Shown: positions 32,681 to 44,436 of the stretch, piece by piece
How the letters are laid out: every line of letters starts with the position of its first letter
Position numbering within the stretch: position 1 is the stretch's first letter
Notes under the pieces: generated by a model
Told to the model about the DNA's origin: nothing
Seen by the model: the letters and a program-made list of their open reading frames with translations, nothing else
Databases searched by the model: none
Made by a program: the position numbers and the translations under genes
Source: Adineta ricciae
Lineage: Eukaryota; Rotifera; Eurotatoria; Adinetida; Adinetidae
Reading direction: 5' to 3'
Assembly: GCA_905250025.1 (NCBI GenBank)
Contig: CAJNOJ010000094.1
Span: 6,193-70,192 of the forward strand
Length of the DNA: 64,000 nucleotides

Positions 32681-33243
32681 AACGTACATCTATTTACTGA
32701 CGAAAAATAACGGTTCTCATTGATCAAAACATCAACCGTCTGCTTCTATAAGTGTCACATCGTATCTTTTCTAAACAAATAAAATCGGAATTTTTCAATC
32801 TCTTAGATTTACGAAAATCAAGGAAATTTGAGCTTCTCTCTTTGTTATTGTTAACTGGATGTATCATTTATTTTACTCTTTAACACCGTACTTCAACATC
32901 TATCATAACAACAGATGTTGCTTCCCGGTTTATTTGCTCATCTCCTCTCACCGATGAATGCTTTTTTTTTCATAGTGGGCTTTTTGATTGCTTATTTTCT
33001 TCTGAACGATATGAACTTAGTAGAAATGTTTGATTTACTATGGCAAACTTTGCTTTTGAATTTGCATACGAACGATAAAAGTACAAGGTTCAAACTCTTA
33101 CCGTGTTTTCTCATCCCTTGATATTGACTTTGGTTCACTGAGTTGAATTTCATTTGCCATTACCGAGAAGTACAAATACATCGAGGGAGAAGTTCTAATC
33201 AATAAATAGTTGCCCGATTGATTAGAAATACGTAGAAAGCAGA
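32681..33243. other. Intergenic region before NHL/EGF gene (copy B)
   Basis: AT-rich spacer of about 560 bp with the polyadenylation signal of the preceding fragment at 32778 and the presumed promoter of the NHL gene on the right. The 68-codon frame at 32915-33121 is broken in B' and is not called. Confidence 0.6.
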
Positions 33244-36096
33244 ATGATGTTGACGCATACTGAATTTCGGTATTTAGCTTTGATCCTGATGATCAAGGCT
33301 TCGACAGGTAAAGACAACATATATAACTCGCGCATGCATACATGTTCTCTTCCTTTTCATTTAGAGCTGTTTTATAATCAACTCAAATTTAGTCCATGTG
33401 CAACATGGAATCCGAACGCGACTACTTTCGCGAACAGCGTTATACTACGCGCTAAACCTTGGATATTATCTGTTAGTACTAACAACACTCTCTTCGTTAA
33501 TCTTGGAAATAACAATACGGTTCTGACATTGTTCGAAAACGGTAGTGTCATAGCACAAAATATGTCACACGGCTTAAATAGATCTTACGGCATTTTTTCC
33601 ACGAGCAATAATGAGGTTTATGTTGACAACGGCGAGTTGAATCATCAAGTCAATAAATGGATCTTGAACATGACGACTCGTACAATCGTTATGAATGTAT
33701 CCGATCGATGTCTAAGCTTATTTATCGATATGAATGATACTCTCTATTGCTCAAATGTTCGGCTACATCAAATCGTGAAAGTCTCTCTTAGCGATGCTCC
33801 TGATAATGTATCAGTTGCAGCTGGTAATGGTACTTCAGGATCCACAGCTACGCAATTGTATACCCCTGGTGGAATCTTTGTCGATGAAAATTTTAATTTG
33901 TATGTAGCTGATTACGGCAACGATCGGATTCAACTTTTTCAATGGAACCAACGGAATGGAACGACAGTTGCAGGCGATGGAGCACCTGGCACGATCACGC
34001 TCAGTGGCCCATCTGATATCATTCTCGACGGCAATCAATACATGTATATCACTGAGTTATACAATGCTCGAATCATTGCGTCAAGTCCCTATGGTTTTCG
34101 ATGTCTGGTCGGATGTACAGGCATAAACGGTTCAGCAGCGAATCAACTCTTTGGACCAACCAGTCTCGCTTTTGATAGCTACGGTAATATTTTTGTTGCT
34201 GATCGAGATAATGGTCGAATACAAAAATTCCTACTGAGCACAAAATCATGCGGTAAGTACCTTTATTCTATCAAAGAAGTATTTTGTCCGGAAGCATTCT
34301 ACTTGTATTGTTCTTACATAGAAGTGTCGTACAATCAACCACAGTTTTGTTCATCTGCACAGTGGCGATCTGATGGCGTCACTTTTGCGAATAAGAGTAC
34401 AAATGATAGTTTGCCTCTGTCTGTTTTTGTTGATACTAACAATACTATTTTTCTCACCACAAACATACCCAATCAAGTGGAGATATGGCTCGAAGGAAGC
34501 ACAAGCCCGATAGAAAACATTTCTTTTGGTTCTTATATACCGCGTACTGTCTTTGCTGCCTTGAATGGCGACACTTATATTGTTAATGATAGCTACGAAG
34601 TCCAGAAGTGGTCATGGAATTCAGCAAACGTCGCCATTGCCATGAACACCAATGCTACTTGCTGTAGTCTTTTCATCGACTTTAACAATACTCTGTACTG
34701 TTCTTTGACAATCTATAACATCGTTGTCAAAAAATTCCTCAGCGATAGTGCCAATACGTTCTCACTCGTTGCTGGCAATGGTTCCATGGGTTCAGGACCC
34801 AATACACTTAGTGGTCCTATGGGAATATTCGTTGATATACTATTGAATTTATTCGTGGCGGACTTTTCGAACAACAGAATTCAGCACTTTCGATATGGTG
34901 AACTGAATGGAACAACATTGGCAGGAAATGGATCTTCGAAAACATTCTCACTTTTCCAGCCGATAGCAGTTCTCGTTGACGCTGATGACTATCTCTTCAT
35001 TTTGGAATACTTTCATAGTCGCATAGTACGAGTCGGACCAGGACCCAGCGATTACCAATGCGTAGTTGCATGTACACAGTCCAGTGGCTCGAATGCTGAT
35101 CAATTGTTACTACCCTACAGTTTTACCTTTGACAACTACGGTAATATCTTTGTTGCTGACTATGGAAACTATCGAACCAAAATATTCTTCTTCATGAAAG
35201 ACTCGTGTGGTAAATTTCTGATCAACGCCTCTTATCTGAAATGTAATTCCTTGTCCTATAGATGTATCATCAGTTTCTCAAACTACAGCATCATTAATAA
35301 GTAATCTAATCTCGATATTCACGAAACAGAGACGACATTCGTTCGTATTTAGCATCAGAATTGACAAATTATACTCAAATGTGGAATTCTTCCTCGTCCT
35401 TTCCCATCATAACATCTTCTTGTTCATCATCTGCGCAGATTGGCTCCTATTGTAATCAATCTAATCTTCCTTGTGATGTTTTGCAACCATGTCAAAACAA
35501 TGGTAGCTGTATTGATAATAGTACCGCATCGAACGGCTACACATGTCAGTGTTTACCTGGTTTTGTTCAAATAAATTGTCAATATGACAGTCGACTTTGT
35601 CGGTCAGACACTTGCTTCAATAACGGTATGTGTTCACAAAGGTAAAACCAAACTCGGACTTTTTCGTTTTTTAGGTATATGCAATCAAACATCGAATACG
35701 ACATTTTCCTGTTTATGTTCAGCTGGTTGGGAAGGTCATCGTTGTCAAACAAAAATAAACTATTGTGCCATTGCCACATGCTACAACAAAGGTGTTTGTC
35801 AAGCTCTGCTACTTAATTATACATGTTTATGTCTCGGCGACAGCTATTCGGGTCGCCATTGTGAAATCACTCAAAATCGAATTAGTCAACTTCAAACTGT
35901 TTCGAAGTCATTTGCATTTGCTGCCATTGTCGCGATGATTACTGCGGCATTGTTTGTTATCATATTGGATGTGTTAAAATACGGCTTTGGCTTTGACTCA
36001 GCTGATGCAGAACGTCGATCACGAAAGCGAAAGAAACCTATTTGTATTGTAAGATTTATTTATGTTAACCCACCTGTAAATGAAACAACAGTTTGA
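33244..36096 (+). CDS. NHL-repeat, EGF-repeat single-pass membrane protein (copy B)
   Basis: Exons 33244-33307, 33365-34252, 34322-35209, 35262-35300, 35353-35625, 35675-36096; 857 residues. It has a signal peptide (~1-21) and two tandem ectodomain modules of identical exon length (888 bp each). Each module starts YNQ..F and has NHL/beta-propeller strands (GGIFVDENFNLYVADYGNDR, LAFDSYGNIFVADRDN). Three EGF-like repeats follow (CQNNGSC, CFNNGICNQ, CYNKGVCQ), then a TM helix (FAAIVAMITAALFVIIL) and a short basic cytoplasmic tail. Many N-glycosylation sequons are visible. It is a probable cell-surface recognition or adhesion protein. Introns 1 and 2 (57 and 69 bp) are multiples of three without stops, so they read through as coding; the phase match and module alignment argue that they are real introns. 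Confidence 0.85.
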
Positions 36097-36285
36097 TAGT
36101 GTCGACGATAGTCAATTGTTATTTGTTGTCTTGTGCGATTAGTTTTACTAATATACTATCTTTTCATTGGTGTTGACATACATAAGTGAATGATGAAAGT
36201 ACGACGACTTGGAAAAAATTACGTTTATTTGAAATATAAAAGCATCATCGAGTTTAATAGAGGGAGAGAAGTCAAAATACGTAGC

Positions 36286-37835
36286 TCATAGATTTGTGCT
36301 TGTGGACGTAATACGCTGGCGACACGTGGCACAAACTCGTGTGGTTTCAAGCCATTTGGTGATACACTCTACATGAAATAGATGACCACATGGTAATCTT
36401 TTCACCTTTTCGTTTGCTTCGTACTCCATTCGACAAATCACACTAGAGCGAAACAGAAACATTACTTTCATTTAGTTCCTTTCCTATGCACATCTACTAA
36501 CCATTCTTTTTGATCAAATTGATCTGATATCTCACCAAAAGTAACATCGGGTAAAGCATTGATCACATTTGGCGATGCAGGAGGCTCTGCAGTATTGATG
36601 CCTGGAGCAGTAGGAAATCTTTCCTAAGAAAAGAAGAAATCAACACTAGGGAAAACCGAATTCTCGATTCATACTCGAATTATCGCGAGTAGTGGAACAG
36701 TAATGGACTCAGGTAAGCATGCAGCAAGACAAGTACCGATTGTAACTCCCAGACAACAGAGAAGACATGTCAATGGCCAAACAATAAGTGGTAAAAACAC
36801 ACAAATAATTTGCCATGTAAATAAAGTTTTGTGCAATTGAGGAGCTACTTGTCGGCACGAATTATCTGTCCGAGATGAAAATAAGAGAACAGCTCCGATC
36901 GAAAAGTAATAAACAACACATAATGTTATCAAATACGATATCAAATAACGAATAGCTGCTAGATAAAGAAAGATGCTTCGTAGATTTCGTGCGCGGTAAA
37001 AGATTTGATTGATTACTCCGTCGAAAATTCGATCACATATTATACAAATGTTCAGAAGAAGACCAACATAACCAAAGGATTTCAGTGGGGCACGATAATA
37101 AAGATCTTCGACGTTACTATAGATGCATTCGGAACTATGAACTTTGAGTATAGCTGAGAGAACAAAACCGATGTAGAGACATGGCATAAGAATCGATAAG
37201 AAACGAATTAAGCATTCGGAAACTAACGAGCGTCGAGTGGGAAGCGTTGCTTTTGATGGAGCAATGAACCATAAAACCCATGTGTTGAAACATACGATAC
37301 CAAGGTAAAATCGAACGGCATCACAATTGGTTGTTGATGACGTTTTGGAGCCGAATACAAAAGCTGTACCCACACAAATACACAGAAATCGAAGAAGATG
37401 CAGCATATTTCGTTGAGAGTATCCGCTGGAGCTTGTATCTCCAACGACTAATATTTCACGTTTTCGCCAATTTCGTATAAAAAACAAGCATATCGTAGCT
37501 AATTCAAGACTTGCAAAAACAAGTATGCAAATGGATATGACGATGACACTACTGGAGGGCGAACACGTATTTTTACCATAGTAAAGGCCGAGCGAAAGAA
37601 GGATAACGTCAATAACGAGATAACTTAATCGAAGTAAACTACCGGAGAGAAGTCGATCTAAACGAGATAATGAATCGACCCATGTTGGAGATTCGTCACT
37701 ATTATTAATGATCGGCGCAGGTGCGGCGCGAGCTTCATTGATTGAATCGCTGTGCATGTAAGTATTGGCGATCGAGATGAATGGATTTGTTCGAGTTAAA
37801 TTTGCTCGTTCATCGCCGGTTTGTGTCGTTGACAT
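36286..37835 (-). CDS. Polytopic membrane RING-H2 protein (copy B)
   Basis: Complement of 36675..37835, 36502..36623 and 36442..36286; 479 residues. The N-terminal ~55 residues are polar. Several hydrophobic helices follow (for example LSYLVIDVILLSLGLYYG, VIVISICILVFASLELATI, FYLGIVCFNTWVLWFIA, ITLCVVYYFSIGAVLLF, IICVFLPLIVWPLTCLLCC). The C-terminal RING-H2 starts at Cys428 and is complete only after splicing: CVICRMEY, CGHLFHVECITKWL, CATCR. It should be a membrane-embedded E3 ubiquitin ligase with the RING in the cytosol; target and membrane are unknown. It is convergent with the NHL/EGF gene, 189 bp away. Confidence 0.87.
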
Positions 37836-38423
37836 TCGTAATCAAGATGGATTTGACGCAAAAATAAACTATAGTGAGTACTTTTAACTGGAAAATGTTA
37901 CACACAAACAATAGAAGAGCAAAATGTCGAATGCAAACACATGGTCGACGAACAGATGAATCGTTATCGAAATGTGCGTTTTATTTGTTTCTCTTTCCTT
38001 TCGCTTATGAATAAATACTGACAAGCCAGCGAACGTTTGCGTATGATTATCACACGAAACCAAATCTTCTGGTATTTTTTTCTTCCTCGTATAGCAATAA
38101 ATAAAAGTTACTTGGGAAAAACTCAGTACGACGAATAAAACTACCGAGATTATTCACTGTTGTTGCCTCTACGGTAGAGCTGACGTGTTAAGACTTCGTT
38201 GGATGGGGAATCAGTCAGTTCTTCTTCTTCTTCACATATTGTATTTTCATAACAAAGCCAAAAAAAGGCGACAACATCTTTTTTCGTACTCTTTTTCTTT
38301 GAAACTGAGTCATTTGTGTTATTTTTTTATGGTGAATACTGATGTAATTGCATAACAGGTTGAAATATTCTCAAATGAAACGATATAAAAAGACTGATTG
38401 ATGGGCACGTCAAATGAATAGTA
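37836..38423. other. Intergenic region between divergent RING-H2 and F-box genes (copy B)
   Basis: About 590 bp between divergent start codons, so it should hold both promoters. A pyrimidine-rich stretch (cttcttcttc) lies near 38220. No coding frame is supported. The B' counterpart at 61539-62121 has small indels. Confidence 0.6.
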
Positions 38424-40356
38424 ATGAACCGAAACAAACGAAAGCCGAATCTTATATCGAAATCTAATGAAGACAAAGATAAAAAGCAGCGAATTAATCG
38501 CTCTTGTCTTCCAAATACGAATATGAACAGGTTTTTTTCGATAATATTCTTTTTTTCTCTCATGTTCTATTTCGTTCAGATCGGTGATTACTCATCTGGA
38601 AAGTTTATCCAATGAAATAATCTACGAAATCTTTGATTTTCTTCATTCTTACGACATCTATCAAGCTTTTTTCCATCTGAATACAAGATTTCGACAACTA
38701 TGTATCCATCCGAATCTTTCGATTGCGATCACCAATCTATCATCCAAACAAAAATCGTTCGAACGCTATTTTAACGAATTTGTCGTACCATATCTATATC
38801 GAATTCGATCGCTTGATCTAACTAATCTATTTCTCGTAGATCTAATTTCGAAAACAACAAACCATCTTTCGCATTGTACTCAACTTCAAACGGTCGTTCT
38901 CGGTGAATTGAAAGTACCTTATTTGACAAATATTTTAAATAATCTGAGCACAGAATTGAATCTACTTTCGCTGACGCTTTGTATCGATGTGAATTCCAAT
39001 TGTACGCAGATCTACGATCGTGTTTTTCACTTTCCGGTACTAAAATATTGCACAATACACGCTACAGTAGACAATCTCTTCGAATCGTTGCTCATTTCTG
39101 CTAAGCCAACATCTCCGATTGAATATCTAAATATCAATAGTAGTTGCCACCTGAATCATCTTCATATATGTCTCTCACATGTTCCTCAGCTTCGCCATCT
39201 TTTGGTAGAATCGATTCACACCGTCGACAATGTCGACCTTCAAGATTATTCACGCGATTTCAATCAATTAACCAGTGTTGTGTTAATGTTGAAAAAAATC
39301 GATTTCCAACTTTTTGCGACGTTCGTTGACAAACATTTTCGTCGACTTCGAAAATTGACAATTTCAGTACCTGACGAAAACGATCACATCGATGCTGAAC
39401 AATGGCAGTATTTGATCGTTTCATTTATGCCTTGTTTAAAAACGTTTGACTATCAACTGGGAACCTTGTCTTGTTACAGTAATGAACATATATCGCATAA
39501 AACTCTCTTGAAGACGTTTCAAACTTCATTTTGGGCGGAGAGGCATTGGCATTTCGCCTTAGAATCCTATTTGCCTACTTTTCAGCTCAAGCAAGAGATT
39601 CTTTATTCTACCCAACCGTATACGTAAGTCCAATGACGGCTGTATTCAATACCGTCTTCTCATTTTAGACGAAGACATTTTGTACTTTCTGATCAAGCGG
39701 ATTTCATCAACAAAGAAAAAGTTCCTTTCAACTACGTAGATCGTGTAATCATATTCGACATGGCAATTCCAAAGAATTCCAATAAATATTTTCCTGTTGC
39801 AACTGAATTGGCTATATACGATCGTCATTCTGCCGTCGTCGATGAACATCTCTACGAGAATTTGCATTTGATCTTATCTCTTACGCAGATTACTCGACTA
39901 ATCGTCGATGACGATCTGATCAAATACAAAGATCTTTTAAATCTGTTGTGTTCGTTAATTAATTTACATACATTAAAATTGTCGTCGACGCAATCGAGTT
40001 TAGACAAAAGTTTACCGTCACAAAGAAGCAAACAGTTCCGTACAGTTTCCGAACAGAATAAGATTGTCAACTTGATGATCGAAGGTGATTTCTCGTTGAA
40101 AACACATAAGTTTTTGCTCAATCTTTGTCCTCGTTTACAATACTTTTCCATTCAATCACCAAGTGAAGTTTTATTACCAGCTATGAAATTTCTGCAATCA
40201 AAAATTCAGAAATCGACTTCTCAATTGATTTCCTTATCGATTACCCAACTGTCTTTGATTTCAATCGAACAATTACTCGTTCATATCAGATCGGAAGCGC
40301 TTTTCCACGATTCTGCCATGATTAAAAATCATTCGGGATTGTTCATTTGGTTCTAA
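38424..40356 (+). CDS. F-box protein with LRR-like C-terminal region (copy B)
   Basis: Exons 38424-38530, 38580-39623, 39669-40356; 612 residues. The first exon supplies a basic N-terminus (MNRNKRKPNLISKSNED) and the only ATG in frame, because exon 2 alone begins at a GTG. The F-box is at about residues 36-80 (VITHLESLSNEIIYEIFDFL, then AFFHLNTRFRQL). The rest is alpha/beta, leucine-rich, with LRR-like stretches (LQTVVLGEL, LNLLSLTLCID, LRHLLVESIH, LRKLTISVP). It is a probable SCF adaptor of a family that is strongly expanded in bdelloids. An AATAAA lies at about 40507. Confidence 0.84.
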
Positions 40357-40735
40357 CATACGAGCAAGATCATCCAAGTACACAAAGACGAAGACGCGAA
40401 CTTTTTAAATTAGATTTCCATTGACTGGTCCACTATATTTGTCTGTGACATGTATCAAAAGCCGATTTTATAAAGCTGTACTAAGTCATCGTATAATTAT
40501 ATATGCGAATAAAAAAGATAATTTTGAAGCTTTTGTCTGGCTGTTCTTAATTAATTTTTCAGCTATCCGCACTTAAGAGAAAAATTTTCCCGCCTACTTG
40601 AATTAGTGATGAACTTGTGAAAAGAGAGAATGCTATTTTGCACTCTTTTAATAAATACAGGTGCTCATGCATACCTAATCATTGAAAAGATATATATATA
40701 TATATAGACTGAATTCAGTTCGTAGACAGTGTGAT
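40357..40735. other. Intergenic region, F-box gene to GPCR
   Basis: 379 bp containing the F-box gene's AATAAA, then AT-rich DNA with a (TA)n run at 40691-40706 shortly before the GPCR start. The boundary of duplicated block B lies at or beyond its left edge. Confidence 0.6.
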
Positions 40736-41659
40736 ATGGCGATCTCAAATATCTTCAAGTTTTGGTTGATTCTCATTTTTCTTATTCCATCGATTCTCTG
40801 CGGAATATTCGTTTTGTGCAGCCTACTAGTCGATCGTACCCTACGCCAGGCTTTGAATAATCATACAGTCATTGTTCTTCTTTCGATTGGTTTGTGTTCG
40901 GAGCTGACAAATTATATTTGGATGCTCGTTTATTACTATCGTGATGGCATTTGGCAACGATCGTTGATCTTCTGCACAATATGGACGTACCTCGATTGGA
41001 CATTATATATAACTTACACGATTGTATTGGCTTGGACAACAATTGAACGACATATACTCATATTTCATGATCGATGGATGTTTACAAAGAGAAACCAATA
41101 TTTATTACATTATTTCCCGTTGTGTTCTCTTCTTCTTTACTCTTTGATCTTCTATATTGTTATTATCATCTTCCCGTCGTGTGAAAATACTTTGCTCGAA
41201 TCGAATTATATCTGCATGTCCACGTGTATCTTCAAATCTGACCATATAATTACGATCTACGAACTGGTTCTTCACCAGTTTTTACCCTTTCCACTGATTG
41301 TCACATTCAACCTGCTGTTACTCGTACGGGTTATATGTCGAAAGAATCGAGTCAATGCCGTATTTCACTGGCGCAAATATCGCAAAATGACCGTTCAAAT
41401 GTTTTCTATTTCATCACTTTACACTATCCTATATTTTCCTTACATAGTGATTAACGTCTATATATGGTTTAATGAAGCTTCGAGTATATTCTACGAGATC
41501 AAAGATTACACGACACTCCTTACTTATTTCGTTTTTCTGTTATTTCCATTCGTTTGTGTTTTATCATTGAGTGATTTGCGACGAAAACTCTTTTATTTAT
41601 CACACCGACGAATTGTTCCTGCTCCATTGGCAGTGACGGTTGCTCGGACAAACAGATAA
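40736..41659 (+). CDS. Rhodopsin-like GPCR (rotifer-type)
   Basis: A single exon of 307 residues from the ATG at 40736; an earlier in-frame Met at 40682 gives a poor N-terminus without a motif, so the later one is preferred. Seven hydrophobic segments are visible, for example FWLILIFLIPSILCGIFVL (TM1), TVIVLLSIGLCSELTNYIWM (TM2) and LYTILYFPYIVINVYIWF (TM6). At the TM3 end TTIERHILIFH replaces the DRY motif with ERH, and the TM7 end lacks a clear NPxxY (LLFPFVCVLSLSDLRRK). The ligand is unknown. Such divergent short-loop receptors form large families in bdelloids. Confidence 0.82.
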   Translation: MAISNIFKFWLILIFLIPSILCGIFVLCSLLVDRTLRQALNNHTVIVLLSIGLCSELTNYIWMLVYYYRDGIWQRSLIFCTIWTYLDWTLYITYTIVLAWTTIERHILIFHDRWMFTKRNQYLLHYFPLCSLLLYSLIFYIVIIIFPSCENTLLESNYICMSTCIFKSDHIITIYELVLHQFLPFPLIVTFNLLLLVRVICRKNRVNAVFHWRKYRKMTVQMFSISSLYTILYFPYIVINVYIWFNEASSIFYEIKDYTTLLTYFVFLLFPFVCVLSLSDLRRKLFYLSHRRIVPAPLAVTVARTNR

Positions 41660-41991
41660 ATGATTTTTGTCTCGAATAATACTTTATATACATGTTGGAA
41701 AGAAATGTGTGCGTGAATTTAAAAAAACTGTTGTTGGCGAAACGACCTACACCACAGAGAATACATACATAGTGAATATTAGTCACACGATGAGAAGACG
41801 AAGACCGGCAAGAAAATAAATGAAACAGAGAGAGAGAGAACAGACAGAAAAAAATGCCATGTGAATGGTTATGACTGAGTCACTGTGCGGTATAGAAAGG
41901 AAGAAGAATGCAAAAACAAGGTTGGAAAAAACCGTAGAAGAATAAATAAAACCGACATGCAGTTTCAAATTGTAAAATCATACAAACAATC
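41660..41991. other. Intergenic region, GPCR to PARP-like gene
   Basis: 332 bp with a (GA)n run at 41828-41840. No coding frame is convincing. It should contain the GPCR 3' end and the promoter of the ART gene. Confidence 0.6.
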
Positions 41992-43373
41992 ATGGCTGAG
42001 GCTTGTGTCAACTTCGTCGCCCATATCTGGAAACCGAATGTATGCCGAGATTGTGCGAGCACAAAGGAGAACCATTTGATAGGTCAAATTTCTACTCCTT
42101 CGCAATGTCTAGCTGATCCGATTGAAAATGCGCTACCTGAATCCAAGCACAGTGAGCAGAAAGTTTCGAAATCAGGACGGACGAAAAGGCGTGATGACGA
42201 ATATCGATTTATTCGACTGGTGGAGAAGAGCATCCAACTGTTAATTGACCAGTCAGATCTCAAAGATGAAGAAATTCGAAAATTGAAATCAGAACAAAAT
42301 AAATTAGTCCATTATTATCAAACATTGGAAAAAGCGCTCGCAGATGAATTGGACTACCGTGAGCGACGCCAATTAGAAAAGCAGCATATCTTAACGATTT
42401 CACAGCAAACGCCATCATATTGGGGACCGAATGCCTTCACGGAACCTTATCGAGAAATAGTTCTTTCGAGGCAATCCAAAGAATTTCACATGATTAGCAG
42501 TTTAATCAATTCGACGATTAGTCTACATGACAATCAATATGGAACGGTCAATGGACGAGATCCTACAGAGTTCGTAGTGAAACAGATTAAACGAATTCAA
42601 AATGCTCGATTATGGCATGAATATTGTTTCAAGAAGGTTCGAGGTCTCTTTTGATTCCATTTTATAAAAGAACTTCGATCGTTTAGGACAGTATTATCCG
42701 TAAAAACAATGACCAACTGTCCGATTATGGTAGTTCAATATACTTGGAGGCGACTCCAATACTAACGCCTTTATTAGATAAAAGAGCGAATGAATATTGG
42801 CTTTTTCATGGTAGTAATCCTGTAAATATACCTGATTTATTACAGGTTGGTTATGATCCTCGTGTATCGAGCTTATTCGGCTTATTTGGCGGTGGTTTCT
42901 ACTTGGCTGAAAATTCTTCGAAATCCAATCAATATATTCCATGTCCTGGCTGTGGTAACAATGCAAGATTTAGACGTATAGAATGTTCGTGCAAAGATCA
43001 GGACCAGTTTGTCTTTTCAATCATTCTCTATCGTGTTGTACTGGGCGATGTTCATATAGCTCTTCGTTATAACAAAGAAAAATATTGTGAAGGTCTCAAC
43101 CGAAACGGCCAACGGATTCGTGTTCGACGTCCACCAGTGAAAACGAATAGTCTAAATCTGTATGATTCAGTGATGGGTGAAAGCATAGAAAATGGTGGGA
43201 CCTATATGAAACATCGTGAATTTGTTCTATATGACCAAGGACAAGCCTATCCTGAATATGTTATTGATTTTCAACGATCTGCAAACAATCCGCGAGCGTC
43301 AGTTGACATGAAACGTTTACATGAAGAATGTAACCATTTTTTAAAACATACTTTTCGAAGCGCACCGGAATAA
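41992..43373 (+). CDS. PARP/ART-domain protein with N-terminal Cys motif and coiled coil
   Basis: Exons 41992-42636 and 42687-43373; 443 residues. The N-terminus has WKPNVCRDCASTKENH, a small Cys/His motif, followed by a charged helical region (LKDEEIRKLKSEQNKLVHYY), likely a coiled coil. The catalytic domain begins near residue 230 and shows the H-Y-E triad: His256 in YWLFHGS, Tyr287 in GGGFYLAENSSKS and Glu393 in MKHREFVLYDQGQAYPEY. This fits a tankyrase/PARP-type fold with a glutamate, so either mono- or poly-ADP-ribosylation is possible. A Cys cluster (CPGCGNN ... CSC) between the Tyr and Glu strands may bind zinc. It is in the unique block C, and no second copy is in the window. Confidence 0.87.
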
Positions 43374-43603
43374 ACCGTTTTTATTGTTAACATTCATTTC
43401 AACGTTGCCATATAGGGCCTAATTGCTATAGATTTGACCTAGTATGACCGCTGCGAATTTTTCCTATTCGTATTCAGTTTAGCATTATTGACCGATAGAT
43501 ATAGGCTTGACATCTGCGGGCGACGAGCTTTGTCTGTGATGCATATGTATACCACAACTTGAACGTCTCTGACCATCATTTCTCATTTTCTCAAGTCAAT
43601 TCA

Positions 43604-44436
43604 ATGGCCGCCGCAATAGTTTCATCCGATGTTAACGACGTGGTCAAAGCAGAGCCATTTCCGACCTTAGATGACGAATCGACGTTCGACCGAGAACGAC
43701 ACGCTGCAGTATGATATAGATATTTTCATTGACATTTTCACACAGATTTATTTTAGTATTTTGGTGTGGTAGCAATTGCATCCACAACGAGTTTTATTGG
43801 TAGTTGGTTTGCATTATATTCAATGCTACACATGACAGCTGAATTAGATACTATAAGACAAATTTCTGCATTAAATCAAACAAACAATCCGCCATTGCTA
43901 TCCACTGCGAAATTCCATGCCTTTTGGTTTATCATTAGTATATATTGTGTGATGTTACACATTATAGGTGTACAGGAATCCATCACAATGCTTCGAAAAA
44001 TGGGTTGGAAAGATTTACTTACCATTGCTGCTATGACCTATGTAGCATATATGATTTTGTATAAAGCCATTTTTGCAATAGTTTCTCCTGCCATTGGACA
44101 AAGCATTACAACAGTAAGTCATGTTTTTCTTCAAATTGCGATGAATGATGTCATTTCGTATAGAATCTGGAACATGTCATGTCGAATGGTGTACATCTGG
44201 GAGCAAATTTTAAATATGTATACATTCTGGGTACTTTCTACAACGGTGTTCTGTGTGTATTTCTACATTTGATGAAACCGAATAGTTTTGATCCATGTGA
44301 TCATCCGTATGCATTGCGCTTCATTGCGGCTATGTTAGAAAACAAACCAATACCAGCGATGATTCGTCCACTTCGAGTTAAAAGCAATGCAAACAAAGAA
44401 GATAAGGATATTATTGAAAATTATGTTGTTTGTTGA
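43604..44436 (+). CDS. Four-TM membrane protein of unknown function
   Basis: Exons 43604-43708, 43757-44113, 44164-44436; 244 residues. Four hydrophobic stretches are visible: VVAIASTTSFIGSWFALY, FHAFWFIISIYCVMLHIIG, LTIAAMTYVAYMILYKAIF and YVYILGTFYNGVLCVFLHLM. The N-terminal 35 residues and the C-terminal ~45 (RPLRVKSNANKEDKD) are hydrophilic. Splicing from ACA-ACA to AAT-CTG gives the longer, well-behaved C-terminus; reading through the second intron gives a stop at 44272. No family is recognised. An AATAAA lies at about 44454. Confidence 0.7.

Larger units (their letters stand above)
32511..40302. repeat. Block B: first copy of the B/B' duplicated segment
   Basis: Collinear and same-strand with 56247-64000: a C-terminal fragment, NHL/EGF gene, RING-H2 gene and F-box gene. 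The window edge cuts B' at the equivalent of about 40302. Both copies start at exactly the same base after a single n. Confidence 0.92.
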
